NCBI GenBank assembly: GCA_003956705.1
Contig: QZCP01000101.1
Span: forward strand, 62,001 to 126,000
DNA: 64,000 nucleotides
DNA from: Brevipalpus yothersi
Taxonomy: Eukaryota; Arthropoda; Arachnida; Trombidiformes; Tenuipalpidae
Reading direction: 5' to 3'
Every line of letters starts with the position of its first letter. The first letter of the stretch is position 1. Below, piece after piece: positions 22,673 through 32,882 of the stretch. A program made the translations under genes and the position numbers. A model generated the notes under the pieces. It made no database searches and had not been told where the DNA came from. It worked only from the letters and a program-made list of their open reading frames with translations.

Positions 22673-24784
22673 TTATATATATTTTCTTTGCTTAATATTC
22701 CCAACTCTCAGATTCATGAAAAAATGCGAAGCATTAAAAAGGAAGATAAAGTAAGAAAATTGTGTTAAAAGACCTTCAAAAACTAATGGATTTGTAACCG
22801 AAACCCCCGTCAAAACCAGCGATTTCAAAGCTCTGATAGGTTTGGTGTTGGGAAGAAGAGAAGCAAAAAATTTGGCATAATATGGGAAACTTTCCGTTGA
22901 GATGTAGGCTCCTTCAGGATTAGAGGCAACAAAGGCAAGAGTTAAACTAATAATGATGACAAAAATTTCGCTCAATTGACTCAAACCAACCAATTGACCC
23001 AAAAGAACGCTGTTAACAATCATTAGCATAATGATCAAGGAAGCGATCAGAAAAGATCCTCGACTGTCTTCACCCAACAGCCAAAGCGTATTCTTCAGAG
23101 CAAGTATTCCACAGAAACCAAGAAAAACTGTGTTGGACGACAATTGGGCCAAGAAAATCTCCATACTCGAAAGACCTGTGGACATGTACCGTGTGATCGA
23201 TTTGTCTTTCACTTCTCGAATGATAGCGGATCCTGCAATGGTTACACTTATTGAGGTGATAGCGATGACCAATCCTCCCATCATCAGCCAGCCTCGAGAG
23301 GAATGATCTTGAATTGTCTTCCCATTGATAACTGATTCTTCGAATCGCATCAGATAAGTTGAAGACTGACTAAGGCTAAGATTCCTTTTGGAAGCTTCCC
23401 AAAACTTGCCATAGGCATCAAACAGGTAGCCTTCGACTGCTTTGATGATGTGTCTATTCGAGGCATCACAATGAATTATGATCTTTGCGTCTCTTATCAC
23501 TTCGTCTTCTAATTCAGACCATTCCAGGATCAGTCTACGGAAAAAAGCATCTGCAAAGTCCTCGCGGATATGTATTGCTGCATATATTTTGAATCGGGAA
23601 ATGTCTCTAATTGCCATATCAATATTTGAATATTTGATAACATTAAATACTTGATTATTTATGAACTCAGGAAAGTGATCAGGATGTATGCAATTAAAAC
23701 ACGCTGGTACTATGTTCTGACTGGCGAGCAAGGCAGCGTCGTAGTAAAGGGATTGGTTCTCGATACACAATCCAATCGGAATTCCTTGGAGATAATCAGA
23801 GATAGAAATATAGTTCAGATACACGTTGAACGTTGGAGTAGCTAGAATACAAAGTAGAGATACCGGTGTGAAAATGAATAGATGAAAATAACGATACATT
23901 AGGACGATGATTATTCGAAATCTGGACCAGAAATCAGTGTTGTATGGTTTTGATTTAGCGAAAAGTTCAGGCTTAGGTTTTCGAACTTTTTGTGGTTCAA
24001 ACTCTTCGATCTTGATTGCTAGTGGTGAAGATTTTTTTGAGCACAGATCAAGAAAAACTTTCTCGAAAGAGGTAAAATTAACTGAAGATTTCAGGCGCTG
24101 TGGAGCTTCAGTTTTGAGAATTTGACCATTCCTCATGAAACACATCATATTTGCACGGCCACATTCTTCTATATAATGAGTTGTTATCACAATACTAGCT
24201 CCATCGTTTTTCATTCCTTCCAAAAGTCGCCAAATTCGATGTCTCAGAAGCGGATCAACACCAACAGTAGGCTCATCAAGAATTAACAGTTGAGGTGAGT
24301 GTAAAATGGCAACGGCCAAAGAAACACGACGTTTCATTCCTCCGCTCAAATTAGAGATGTAACTTCTCTCATCGTTGATCAAATCAAGTTCTGAGAGCAC
24401 TTCACGGATTCGTTCATTGATTCGTGGGAGTTTCATTCGATTAAGAATTCCATACATGAAGAGACACTCACGAATTGTCAGATCATCGGTGAGCGCATCC
24501 TCTTGAGGCATGAATCCAAGATTAGGACCTGGAACACCAACAATCTTTCGATTTTTTGGGCTGTTTGTACAATCGTAGCCAAAAAGGAAAATTTTCCCAT
24601 GATATGTAGGCAATAAAGATACGATCAATTGAATCAGAGTCGTTTTACCACAGCCACTGGGTCCGACTATGGCTAGAATTTCCGATGAATTGATTTGAAT
24701 AGATACATTGCGTAAGATTCGGGCTTCATGGCCTGATTTCAAATAAGTAAAAGATAGATTTTCTATATGAGCTATCAAACTCAT
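22673..24784 (-). CDS. ABCH-like half ABC transporter, intronless
   Basis: Half transporter of 703 residues with an N-terminal nucleotide-binding domain followed by an ABC-2 type membrane domain. Motifs: Walker A GPSGCGKTT (about 42-50), Q-loop region GFMPQEDALTDDLTIRE, signature LSGGMKRRVSLAVA, Walker B LLILDEPTVGVDP, H-loop ITTHYIEE. The Q-loop context and the LRHRIWRLL stretch after Walker B match the arthropod ABCH subfamily rather than ABCG. Membrane helices cluster between residues about 290 and 700, with a large extracytoplasmic loop between the first and the later helices. Half transporters work as dimers; ABCH members have been linked to cuticular lipid transport in insects, but the substrate here is unknown. 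The start is ATG 24782-24784; the preceding codon is GTG. It has no introns, unlike most genes in this window. Confidence 0.88.
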   Translation of the reverse strand: MSLIAHIENLSFTYLKSGHEARILRNVSIQINSSEILAIVGPSGCGKTTLIQLIVSLLPTYHGKIFLFGYDCTNSPKNRKIVGVPGPNLGFMPQEDALTDDLTIRECLFMYGILNRMKLPRINERIREVLSELDLINDERSYISNLSGGMKRRVSLAVAILHSPQLLILDEPTVGVDPLLRHRIWRLLEGMKNDGASIVITTHYIEECGRANMMCFMRNGQILKTEAPQRLKSSVNFTSFEKVFLDLCSKKSSPLAIKIEEFEPQKVRKPKPELFAKSKPYNTDFWSRFRIIIVLMYRYFHLFIFTPVSLLCILATPTFNVYLNYISISDYLQGIPIGLCIENQSLYYDAALLASQNIVPACFNCIHPDHFPEFINNQVFNVIKYSNIDMAIRDISRFKIYAAIHIREDFADAFFRRLILEWSELEDEVIRDAKIIIHCDASNRHIIKAVEGYLFDAYGKFWEASKRNLSLSQSSTYLMRFEESVINGKTIQDHSSRGWLMMGGLVIAITSISVTIAGSAIIREVKDKSITRYMSTGLSSMEIFLAQLSSNTVFLGFCGILALKNTLWLLGEDSRGSFLIASLIIMLMIVNSVLLGQLVGLSQLSEIFVIIISLTLAFVASNPEGAYISTESFPYYAKFFASLLPNTKPIRALKSLVLTGVSVTNPLVFEGLLTQFSYFIFLFNASHFFMNLRVGNIKQRKYI

Positions 24785-25646
24785 CACAAATTAATCAATA
24801 ATGAACAATCTTTCCAATCAGATAATTCTTACAAATTCATTCCACAAGATAAGAAAATATAATGAAAATTTTCTGCAATTCTCGGTCAGTAGACTCCTTC
24901 ATCGGAACTTGATTAGCCCTACGGGAATGAGATCAAGTATAGCCTTTCACGATTAGAAGGTGAGAAAATGATTAATTGATATTTACTATTTCAATCACCC
25001 CGAAATCAGTGAATTGCAAGAATTTCACTTTTTGCCGTTTATAAGTTGCAATTTGAGGGGGAATTTCCGGATGAAAAGTTGCTTGATCTCCTTGATGGAC
25101 GCAGCACGACATCTTGATAAAATCTCTGAAATGTCTTGATTTAATTGGATTTTGGTACCATTGATAAAATACAAGTTGATACTCATTAAAAAATGGCCAA
25201 GAACATCATAAACATTGCGACCAGAATATCCTCATGACGACATGCGATTCTGTTTAACGGATTCAAGCTATCACTTTCACTGATAGTAGCTCGAAGAGCA
25301 ATGAGGGGCAAAGAAGACTATGATGACTTTCATCGGAAGAGAAGAAAATTTAACCTCTACAAGACTGTCAACATCTGACGATGGTGATCAATCACCTCCA
25401 ACTTAGAGATCTTCTTGAGGTCAGTAAGCTCAATAGCTGATGTTGGAGAAGTTTTTCCTCCCAGTACTCAGGAGAAATCGTAATGTGAAAAATGGATGAG
25501 AAAGCTTCGTTCAAGGAAACGATTTGAGAAAGGTAAAAGCACTTTGGTATAGAGCAAACGAGATATTGCGCAATAAACCAGTCATGATGCAATCTTACCA
25601 AAGAACTTCTGCACAGTATGAATGATATGGGGCCACTGGAAAATTC
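24785..25646. other. intergenic with fragmentary coding-like segments
   Basis: Several short frames read like protein but do not assemble. On the minus strand: 24979-25113, beginning MSCCVHQGDQATFHPEIPP; a frame reading LRATISESDSLNPLNRIACR; and one reading AIELTDLKKISKLEVIDHHR. On the + strand: a frame reading LQFEGEFPDEKLLDLL. Stops and frame changes separate them. They may be remains of a decayed gene, or short exons of a gene I cannot reconstruct. The DHX35 3' UTR should lie at the right edge. Confidence 0.3.
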
Positions 25647-28419
25647 TCACTTGGTTAGATTTTTTTCAAAAATTTCTCGATCAGTGCCAAATTCATAGTA
25701 ATGAGGAGCTATTTCGTAAAGCCATTTGGACTCAATCACAGTTAGATCTCTCATGAATTCTTTTGTCGTGTGGAGAACTTCAACGAAAAGAACCCAATGA
25801 GGAGGACGTGGTCGTGTGTATAAAACAGAACCAGGATGGATATGTAGCTCAAAATCTCCTCTAACAGTTCTGTAGGAACCTTTGGGATGCAAATAGGCAG
25901 CGTTTGCAAAAAATCCAGTTACAATACAACGACGAACAAGATCTACATCACCATCAGCTGAGATTATGGGAATGTCGAAACGACGTAAGATCCTTGCAAG
26001 CCTTGCTCTGACTTCCACTGCTCTCAGTAGACCTTTATAATTTAGATATCGGCTATCAGACCAACTGCGAACCTTTCCCGATTCAATGAATGCATTATAA
26101 ACATTGAGATAAGTGATCAGATCACCTTCTTCTACAGAAAAATTGTGTTTTGCATTTCGAGCTCTGATTGAGTGTTGTCCACTAGCTGGTTGCTGAAAAA
26201 TATTTTGTACTTGAAGAACAGCAGCTATCGTCAGAGCCTCTTCACTGCAACCCATTTCTCCTGAAACGAGTAACATTTTCGCAAACATTGCATCTAGAGG
26301 AAATTCGACCATTCGCAGTCCCAGAGGTTTTGTTAAATCTCCATTATTGTCAATTCCACCAAGAGCATAGAGCAACTCTAGAGCTGTAATTATGTTGTAC
26401 TCCGGAGGCTTACTAGGAAAACTGAATTTAAGGAGATTCTTGATCCCGAGGGCTTTGAGTTGCAATATGACAGGAACAAGGTTGCTACGCTTGATCTCTG
26501 GAATGGTGAATTGGTCGAGACTTTTGAAAGATTCAGCAGTGTATAAACGATATGCCTTCCCAGGTCTAGTTCGACCAGCACGACCAGCTCGCTGAACAGC
26601 AGAGGCTTGAGATATGGGTACAATTACCAGAGAGTCTGTACAGGTCTTTGGATTATAGAATCGTAGTTTCACGAAACCACTGTCAACAACGTAAGCAATT
26701 CCATGGATAGTTATAGATGCTTCAGCCAAATTTGTAGCAACAACTACCTTTCGAACACTTCTTGGAAAACTTTCGAAGACTCTCAGTTGATCAGCAGCTG
26801 GTAGGGAGGAATACATTGGAAGAACAAACATTTTCTTAAAATCCGGCTTATCTTTGATCGCTCGAGAATAATCGACTAGAATTTCAACTGCTCGCTCAAC
26901 TTCTTCTTGGCCAGTCAGGAAAATCAGAATATCCCCAGATGCCATCTTTTCATGGATCTTAATTGCAGTATCGACGCTTGCTTTCATATAGTCAGCCACA
27001 GGTTCATCAGAAAAATATATGTCAACTGGATAAGTTCGTCCCTCTACTTGTAGATTTGCAACTTTGGTCCCACTTTCGACGAAGTATTCTTCCATAGTGG
27101 TGACTTCAAGAGTCGCCGAAGAGATGATGAGTCGAAGTTCTCGTCTTCTTTTGGTAATTTTTTTCAGCAAACCAAGAAGTACATCTGTGTAAAGAGTACG
27201 CTCATGAATTTCGTCAACCATGATCACAGAATAGCTTGTGAGCAGAGGATCTGACATCATCTCTCGAATTAGAATACCCTCAGTCATATACTTTATTTGT
27301 GTTACTCCTGGCTCAAAGCAGTCATCAAATCTGATACTATAGCCCACTTGTTTACCTAAATTAACTCTCCTTTCTTCAGCAACTCTCTTTGCTAGACTGA
27401 GGGCGGCTACTCGCCTTGGCTGCGTGATACCAATGACAAAAGATTTATCTTCCCCTTTTGTCCAGCCATTATCTGCTAGAAACTGTGCAATCTGGGTACT
27501 TTTGCCGCATCCAGTTTCACCTTTTATGATGAGCACTTGATTTTTCTCCAATAAATAGAGAATATAGTCTTTGAATTCATAGATGGGTAGCCGATGCCGC
27601 TGTTGATCTAGAGACAAATTTTTGTTGGCATTAAAAACTACCGAGAGACCATCAACAGGCTCAGCTCGTTCCTCTCGCCATCCGTCTTCTGTAAAGTCTG
27701 TAAAAATAGATTTTATCATGAGTAGATTTTCGAGAATGATAAGCTTAGTGGACACTCAATTTAATAAGTTGATAGATATGAGTGACGATCCATGACATGA
27801 TGATAGGAAGTAGTGAAAGTAAATTACGATGAACACACACACATACACTTTTGGAGGGGACTGAATTATAAGATTTTTATCATAATAGTGTGAGGATTGA
27901 ATTGAAGCTCATTTGTTCGGCCACCTAAAATTGAGTGCTATACAATCTTGTACACGAAGAATGGCTGATGGTTCAACGCCGATTGGAGTGTGAAGATTGG
28001 TTACGGAGATATATTCGAAATTAGGATCGATCCCTTTGAAAGTTGCTCTCAGAGATTTGAATCCAGTTTCATACATCTCAACGTCTAGTGGTGAATCACG
28101 AACTGTGAGTATAAGTTCCAAAAAATCACGTCGCATTTTTCCTCGTATTGATTGGATACTCTTTTGCATTTCCACTCCAGATGCTGGGACATCAGTTGTT
28201 GACATTTCCTCAACTTCATCAGGTTTATCTAGGGAGATAACCATGTTAGAAAGATTCAGTGAAAGAGACAGAAAATATATCAAAAGTCCAATTAACACGA
28301 ATATTGTCATGGATCATCACTCATCGATTGTGAGCCAGAGGCATTGAATTCGGAAAGAGGTGATAAAAAAAGATGGATACTTTACCTTCAATCGACGACT
28401 TTGGCTTGACAAATGACAT
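25647..28419 (-). CDS. DHX35: DHX35, DEAH/RHA RNA helicase
   Basis: Superfamily 2 RNA helicase associated with spliceosomal complexes in the nucleus. The large exon (25647-27697) is collinear with human DHX35 from SVVFN onward. Motifs: I GETGCGKST, Ia TQPRRVAA, II DEIH (27204-27215), III SAT, V ATNLAEASITI, VI QRAGRAGR. The winged-helix/ratchet and OB regions follow to the end (ESKWLYEIAPHYYE). With coding exon 28386-28419 (MSFVKPKSSIE) the protein is 694 residues; human is 703. A second acceptor 9 nt further in is also in phase. Alternatively translation starts at ATG 27717-27719, inside a one-exon gene of 690 residues. FVKP resembles the FWRP at the human N-terminus, which favours the upstream exon; in that case Gemin7 sits in this intron. 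Motif II is DEIH, not the DEAH of human DHX35. Confidence 0.9.
27909..28244 (-). CDS. GEMIN7: Gemin7, SMN complex subunit
   Basis: Sm-fold protein of the SMN complex, which assembles Sm cores on spliceosomal snRNAs; Gemin7 pairs with Gemin6. The C-terminal half matches the family: EYISVTNLHTPIGVEPSAIL aligns with the human stretch containing QLQTPIGVQAEALLR, after a helix (RGKMRRDFLELILTVRD). As one exon from ATG 28242-28244 it is 111 residues (human 131). The frame opens further to ATG 28310, but that would add a signal-peptide-like leader, unlikely for a nuclear/cytosolic protein. A second model uses exon 28386-28419 spliced to acceptor CCCTAG at 28229, phase 1, giving 117 residues and sharing the first exon of DHX35. 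The DHX35 main exon begins about 190 bp downstream on the same strand. Confidence 0.8.
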   Translation of the reverse strand: MVISLDKPDEVEEMSTTDVPASGVEMQKSIQSIRGKMRRDFLELILTVRDSPLDVEMYETGFKSLRATFKGIDPNFEYISVTNLHTPIGVEPSAILRVQDCIALNFRWPNK

Positions 28420-28790
28420 AATTGATAAATTTGTTTGTTGACTATTCGAGAGGTGATGATGAGTTAATCAGCACAATTAAATTATGAGCACGAATAAACA
28501 CAAACACGCGAATCAATGACAAGAGTCAATGTTGACAAATTGTTTACACACTCGCAAACTGTAAGCCTTTCGATCTTCCAGTATGATTATCCAAATGTAT
28601 TGATAATCCCAGATAGAAACCCAGATTCAAGGTAATCTTGGATGAACTTGACAAATTGATTGAATCATGTGTCACAAAATTTTAAATGCCTTAATAATAA
28701 TGTTTCGAAATCCGCTCTCTCTTGTTTTGCAAAATGCATGTTTTGAATGTTGTGCAAAACAAAACAGCATGCTAAAAAAAGGTGGCGTTT

Positions 28791-28798
28791 TTTCCCGC
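28791..28798. promoter_or_regulatory. E2F-like word upstream of DHX35/Gemin7
   Basis: TTTCCCGC, the textbook E2F core, about 370 bp upstream of the first coding exon at 28386-28419. It is a single short word, so it may be chance. Confidence 0.3.
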
Positions 28799-31475
28799 TT
28801 CTATCACCGGAAATTGAAATATTGCGAAAACTTATCTAACTTATGGTGAAAACTTCCTGGATATCATAATTAAATTTGAAATTTGAAATAAAATGGATGG
28901 ATGGGATGGACAATATTTGATGAGGCTGTTCGTTTTTGAGCAACAAAAATTTGATATGTTCATCAGTTGAATGAATCATGGTTCATCAGGTCTTCGACCA
29001 AGTTTGGTCAACCAATTTTATGCATTGAATCATCTGATTCCAGTTTGAGTCACAATAATTCACCTATTTGAGTCCCATTATGATAATGATTATTATTATT
29101 ACGAACGTTATTAATCATTTGATGGGTTTTTTTCGTGTATAAATGTGCACAAATTCGGCAGATTTGTGACTTAATGAGTTTCTTAAATTGAACAACACTT
29201 TTGTCTTGAGCCATGATCGACCAGAGTACTTGAGTTTGAAAGAGAAAATGCAGGATTCTGATCCATGGAAGAATGAACCTCCTCTTGTCTTCATATTTTA
29301 TAGTTCATCGTTCTGATATTTTGAGAATTTTTCCAACAGTTCATCAATTCAAATCTAGATTGTTGGTGTGACTTTTACTGCACAGGAATGGATATCTTGA
29401 GTGCAAAAGTGTTCTTAAAATATTCAATAAACAGTACAATCATACTCTTACATGATATGATAATGTTATTACTCAAGATCAAAGAAAGAAATAATCAATA
29501 TCAATGAAGCAAAAATTTTGAAATAAAACTTTTTGTTGTTGCAACATTTAACAGGTAATCTTCCAGATTTTGTGATAAAAAGAAAATTTTCATCCTATTT
29601 TTCACCATTCAGATACCAAGTTAGATCAATCGATAGTGTACAGGTTACGATTTGAATACAAATTCTAAAACAAAGTGAAAACTCAAATTTTGACACACAA
29701 CATTCAGCAGTGATCATGTAGATAAATTTGCATCTTGATGACGGTGTAACCTGCATGCAACAATTAAAACGTTCATACGGAACTGACTACCCTGAGAAGG
29801 CGTAACAATTAGTAAATTCATCAAAAACTTCGGTTATGCAGAAAGTTATCAGTTGAAAAGACAGAAATGATGAAGATGAGAATGACAAATGGCTTCTTAT
29901 CTGGAATAAGTTGTCAAGTTGAAAGTGGAAAAATATCAAAATTCACCAATTTTTCCAGTCGTTTTCTGCCAATGAGGTTAAATAATTAAACAAAACAACT
30001 AACTGTTGGCTAGATTATTGGCTCAAAGTGAACCAATTTCTTTTTACTCTTATTCATTTTAAAATTATTGGTACCTTAAAGGCTTCCAAAATTTTGGTCG
30101 GAAGAGAAAGAAAAAATCCTTCCGCTGAAATTGAACGTGAAGATGAACTGACCTGATCTTTGCTGAATACTATTACTATTACTATTACTACTGCTAGTAC
30201 AGTTAAGTTTCCCAGCAATTTAATTTTACTCTTTCTCTTATATAATAATAAATGATCGACAATTTTCTTTGTTTATGCACTTGAGCTTACTTAGTAAGGT
30301 ACATGTATGATAGCTAATATTTGTTAATCGGAAAAAAAAGTTTCCGGGCCCAAATTTGAGTCAGAAAAATGAACAGGTCACAGCAATTTTTGGTTTATAG
30401 CTGTTCATACCTTTCAACAAGATGTGGCTCAATCATATTAGCTGGACATATGATATATGAGTTGATGAGAATGGTGTCCACCATGATCCACCGGAAAAAA
30501 TTAGTAGTACTAACAGTATTAGTTGCGCAGAAGATTTTTAATTGTCATTCTACACCAACAATACACACTATGAGTGTGTGGATCAACCAAGCGATATGGT
30601 TACGGTCTCGTCGTGGTTGGCCAGTCGATCTAAAGAAAGAAACTGATATATCAAAAGTGTGGTATAGTAGAGTGCTACAGTAGTGTAGTTGATAATGTTG
30701 ATAGCTTAAAATGTGTGTGTATGTACAAAAATTTGACTGACTACGTCTTCATGCTTCTGATGCTGCTGGAACAAGTGACAGTTCCGAGTGGGCAATTTAC
30801 AGTTGTTTGATGTCCTCTCGACAAGTACTATCTAATGTCTATTTCTTTAATTATGTCGTGTATTTATTTAGAATCAGCTAAATTTTCGTTTGATTTGCAC
30901 CAAGTTTCGAATTGTGAGAACCATTCTACTGGCTCATAAACTTTCCAGCTTTCGATAAAATTACTTACAGTCAAAAGTGAGGAATACATTGGACTCTAAA
31001 TATTGCAATGAAAATTTTTATTGATCTCAAAGCGATAAGCTCAATTTGAGATGAATTAGCTTCCTGAAAAGTCTGGCGATTTGTCAGGTAGCTCAAAGTG
31101 AATAAGAAAATCCTTGTGAACTTTAGAAAACTTCAATGTTCCTTATAATGTAGATTTGGTATCATGGATGTATTCAAATATGAAGAAAATTTTATAATTT
31201 TAATAATTTTGATAGAAATTTTTCAATAATTTGAGCCCTTGATCTTCCTCTGCCGAGAAATTAGACTTAATAAGATGTTTCTCATGCAATATCAAGCCAC
31301 AGCATGATTCTCAGATTGAACGAGGAATATTCATGAATGAACAAATTATGCTGCATATCATTAGCAGTCTAGAGGGCAAAATAATCTGAAATATGTTTAA
31401 CCTTATTCTGACATTATCAGTAATTCAATATAATAATTCAATATACGGTTGATAAAGGAGACATGAAAATTGTGA

Positions 31476-31692
31476 CTAAATCGATGAAGTAAACAAAATT
31501 GGCCCTCTCTTATTCCCAGTTTGGGAGCCTTTCATTTGGAAAGTATCAATTTCTAAAAATTCATTCATCAATCCATCGGCGAAATGGCCGGGAGAGAGTG
31601 TTGAAACGTCAAAAACATAGCGAGTTATAACTGTTTCGCTCAGCCAATCAATTGGGACACTATTTAATACTACTACTACTAATTTCTCCAAA
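31476..31692 (-). CDS. possible terminal exon, unknown protein
   Basis: After the acceptor-like CACACATTCCTCAG (ending at 31693) the frame runs 71 codons to TAG with balanced, protein-like composition, including VPIDWLSETVITRYVFDV and PGHFADGLMNEFLEIDTF. It has no ATG at its start (TTG only), so it would need an upstream exon, which I cannot place in the pyrimidine-rich sequence that follows. No family is recognised. It may be a real last exon or a relic. Confidence 0.3.
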
Positions 31693-31832
31693 CTGAGGAA
31701 TGTGTGAGAGTTCCTGAAGACAATTAATTATTTATCTTTCCCTCTCTCTCCTCCTTCTTCCTACTTATCTTACTTTCACTCTTTTAACTCCTTCTTCTCC
31801 TCCTTTTGCTCCTCATCACCGAAAGAGAGAGA

Positions 31833-31834
<2 letters not shown>

Positions 31835-31875
<41 letters not shown>
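31835..31875. repeat. (CT)n microsatellite
   Basis: About 41 nt of CT, ending 30 nt before a TATA box. It is placed like a GAGA-type promoter element of the downstream gene. Confidence 0.9.
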
Positions 31876-31878
<3 letters not shown>

Positions 31879-31904
31879 CCTATTCCTCTGATAGATCCAG
31901 TTGG

Positions 31905-31912
31905 TATAAAAG
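31905..31912 (+). promoter_or_regulatory. TATA box
   Basis: TATAAAAG, 206 bp upstream of the ATG of the secreted Gly/His-rich protein gene and just after a (CT)n tract. A start site near 31935 would give a 5' UTR of about 180 nt. TATA promoters fit tissue- or stage-specific genes of this kind. Confidence 0.6.
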
Positions 31913-32117
31913 AGCAAGTGATCCTTGATGTCACCCAGAAACACTCTGGACGAGCGCAAAACGATTCATGAAGCAGAGAATCGAATCTAGCCAATAGTAT
32001 TGCGAACGAAAGTTCGAGCGAAGATAAATTTCGAGTTTTATAATCATCTCTCTACTGTGCCACAGTCATCAAAGTTGTATATTTTTTTGTATCAACGTGT
32101 GATTTAAATTTGCCACA

Positions 32118-32625
32118 ATGTCCAGCCGAATAGTGATAGTTTCTTTCGTGATCTGCTTGTGCCTTGCCACACTTATGGATTTATGTGCTGCTGGGGATAA
32201 AGGAGGTGGATCAAACATTGTTCTTCACGGACAGAATGAGCAAATCATTGTTAATTCCGGAGGAAAGAAAGGAGGCGAAAACATTGTGATCAGAGAACAT
32301 AAAAAATGTTGCCACAAAAAAATAAGGGTAAGTTGATGTGATTCTGCATCACATTTTAGGGACAAGAACACAGGAGAAGTGTAAAAAGAATTCGAGAATC
32401 GAACGCAACGGTTTCTCTTTTTGCGAAAAAATTCAGTTTTTTTGCTGATCTACGATAAAAACTTTCATTCAGATTCAGGACTATATCAAATTTTTTCTCT
32501 CCCTTCTGGTAACTCCTACCTATACACAGTATATCCCGGTCTACTATCCTGTCCACGAACATCACGGTTGGGGCCACCACCAAGAACATCACAAGATGCA
32601 CCAAGGATGGGGTTGGGGCTTCTAG
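32118..32625 (+). CDS. small secreted Gly/His-rich protein
   Basis: Exon 1 at 32118-32327 and exon 2 at 32530-32625 (acceptor CCTATACACAG) give 101 residues. The N-terminus is a classic signal peptide (SSRIVIVSFVICLCLATLMD), with likely cleavage after Ala-Ala at about residues 25-26. The mature part has two similar glycine-rich units, GGGSNIVLHGQNEQIIV and GGENIVIREH, then CCHKK. The second exon is rich in Tyr, Pro, His, Gly and Trp (VYYPVHEHHGWGHH) and ends GWGWGF. The composition resembles small cuticular, silk-associated or metal-binding secreted proteins of arthropods. The family is not recognised, and function is inference from composition only. Confidence 0.75.
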
Positions 32626-32882
32626 AATATCATCTCAGTGATGAATACTATCGCCAGAAAACCAACTGGAACAATTTTTTACCTATTAAACCCTGCTTAA
32701 TATAAATGTATCGAGATGTTATCACAAGCCAATCATTTTTCTGCAACTCATGATGGTTTTAAGAAAAATTTTCCTATTTATAATCATTATAGACGAAGAT
32801 AAAAATCTTGTCTACATTGTCGCTGGACGCATGAACAAATACTGGAACTCTATGAAATTCCAATTTAAACAGATCTTTCTTT

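Larger units (their letters stand above)
28420..32117. other. 3.7-kb region, mostly intergenic
   Basis: Left edge: promoter of the DHX35/Gemin7 unit, with an E2F-like word at 28791-28798. An ACT/ATT-type triplet repeat lies at about 30170-30195. The frame at 30369-30683 (+, ATG) has no family features and is not supported. A protein-like minus-strand segment lies at 31476-31692 and is listed separately. The right edge has pyrimidine tracts and a TATA box for the next gene. Nothing else is recognised. Confidence 0.4.

Noticed and set aside
30369..30683. 104-codon ATG frame on +
   Set aside because: No domain or signal. An acceptor-like TTTCTTTCTTTAG on the opposite strand gives an equally plausible short frame.
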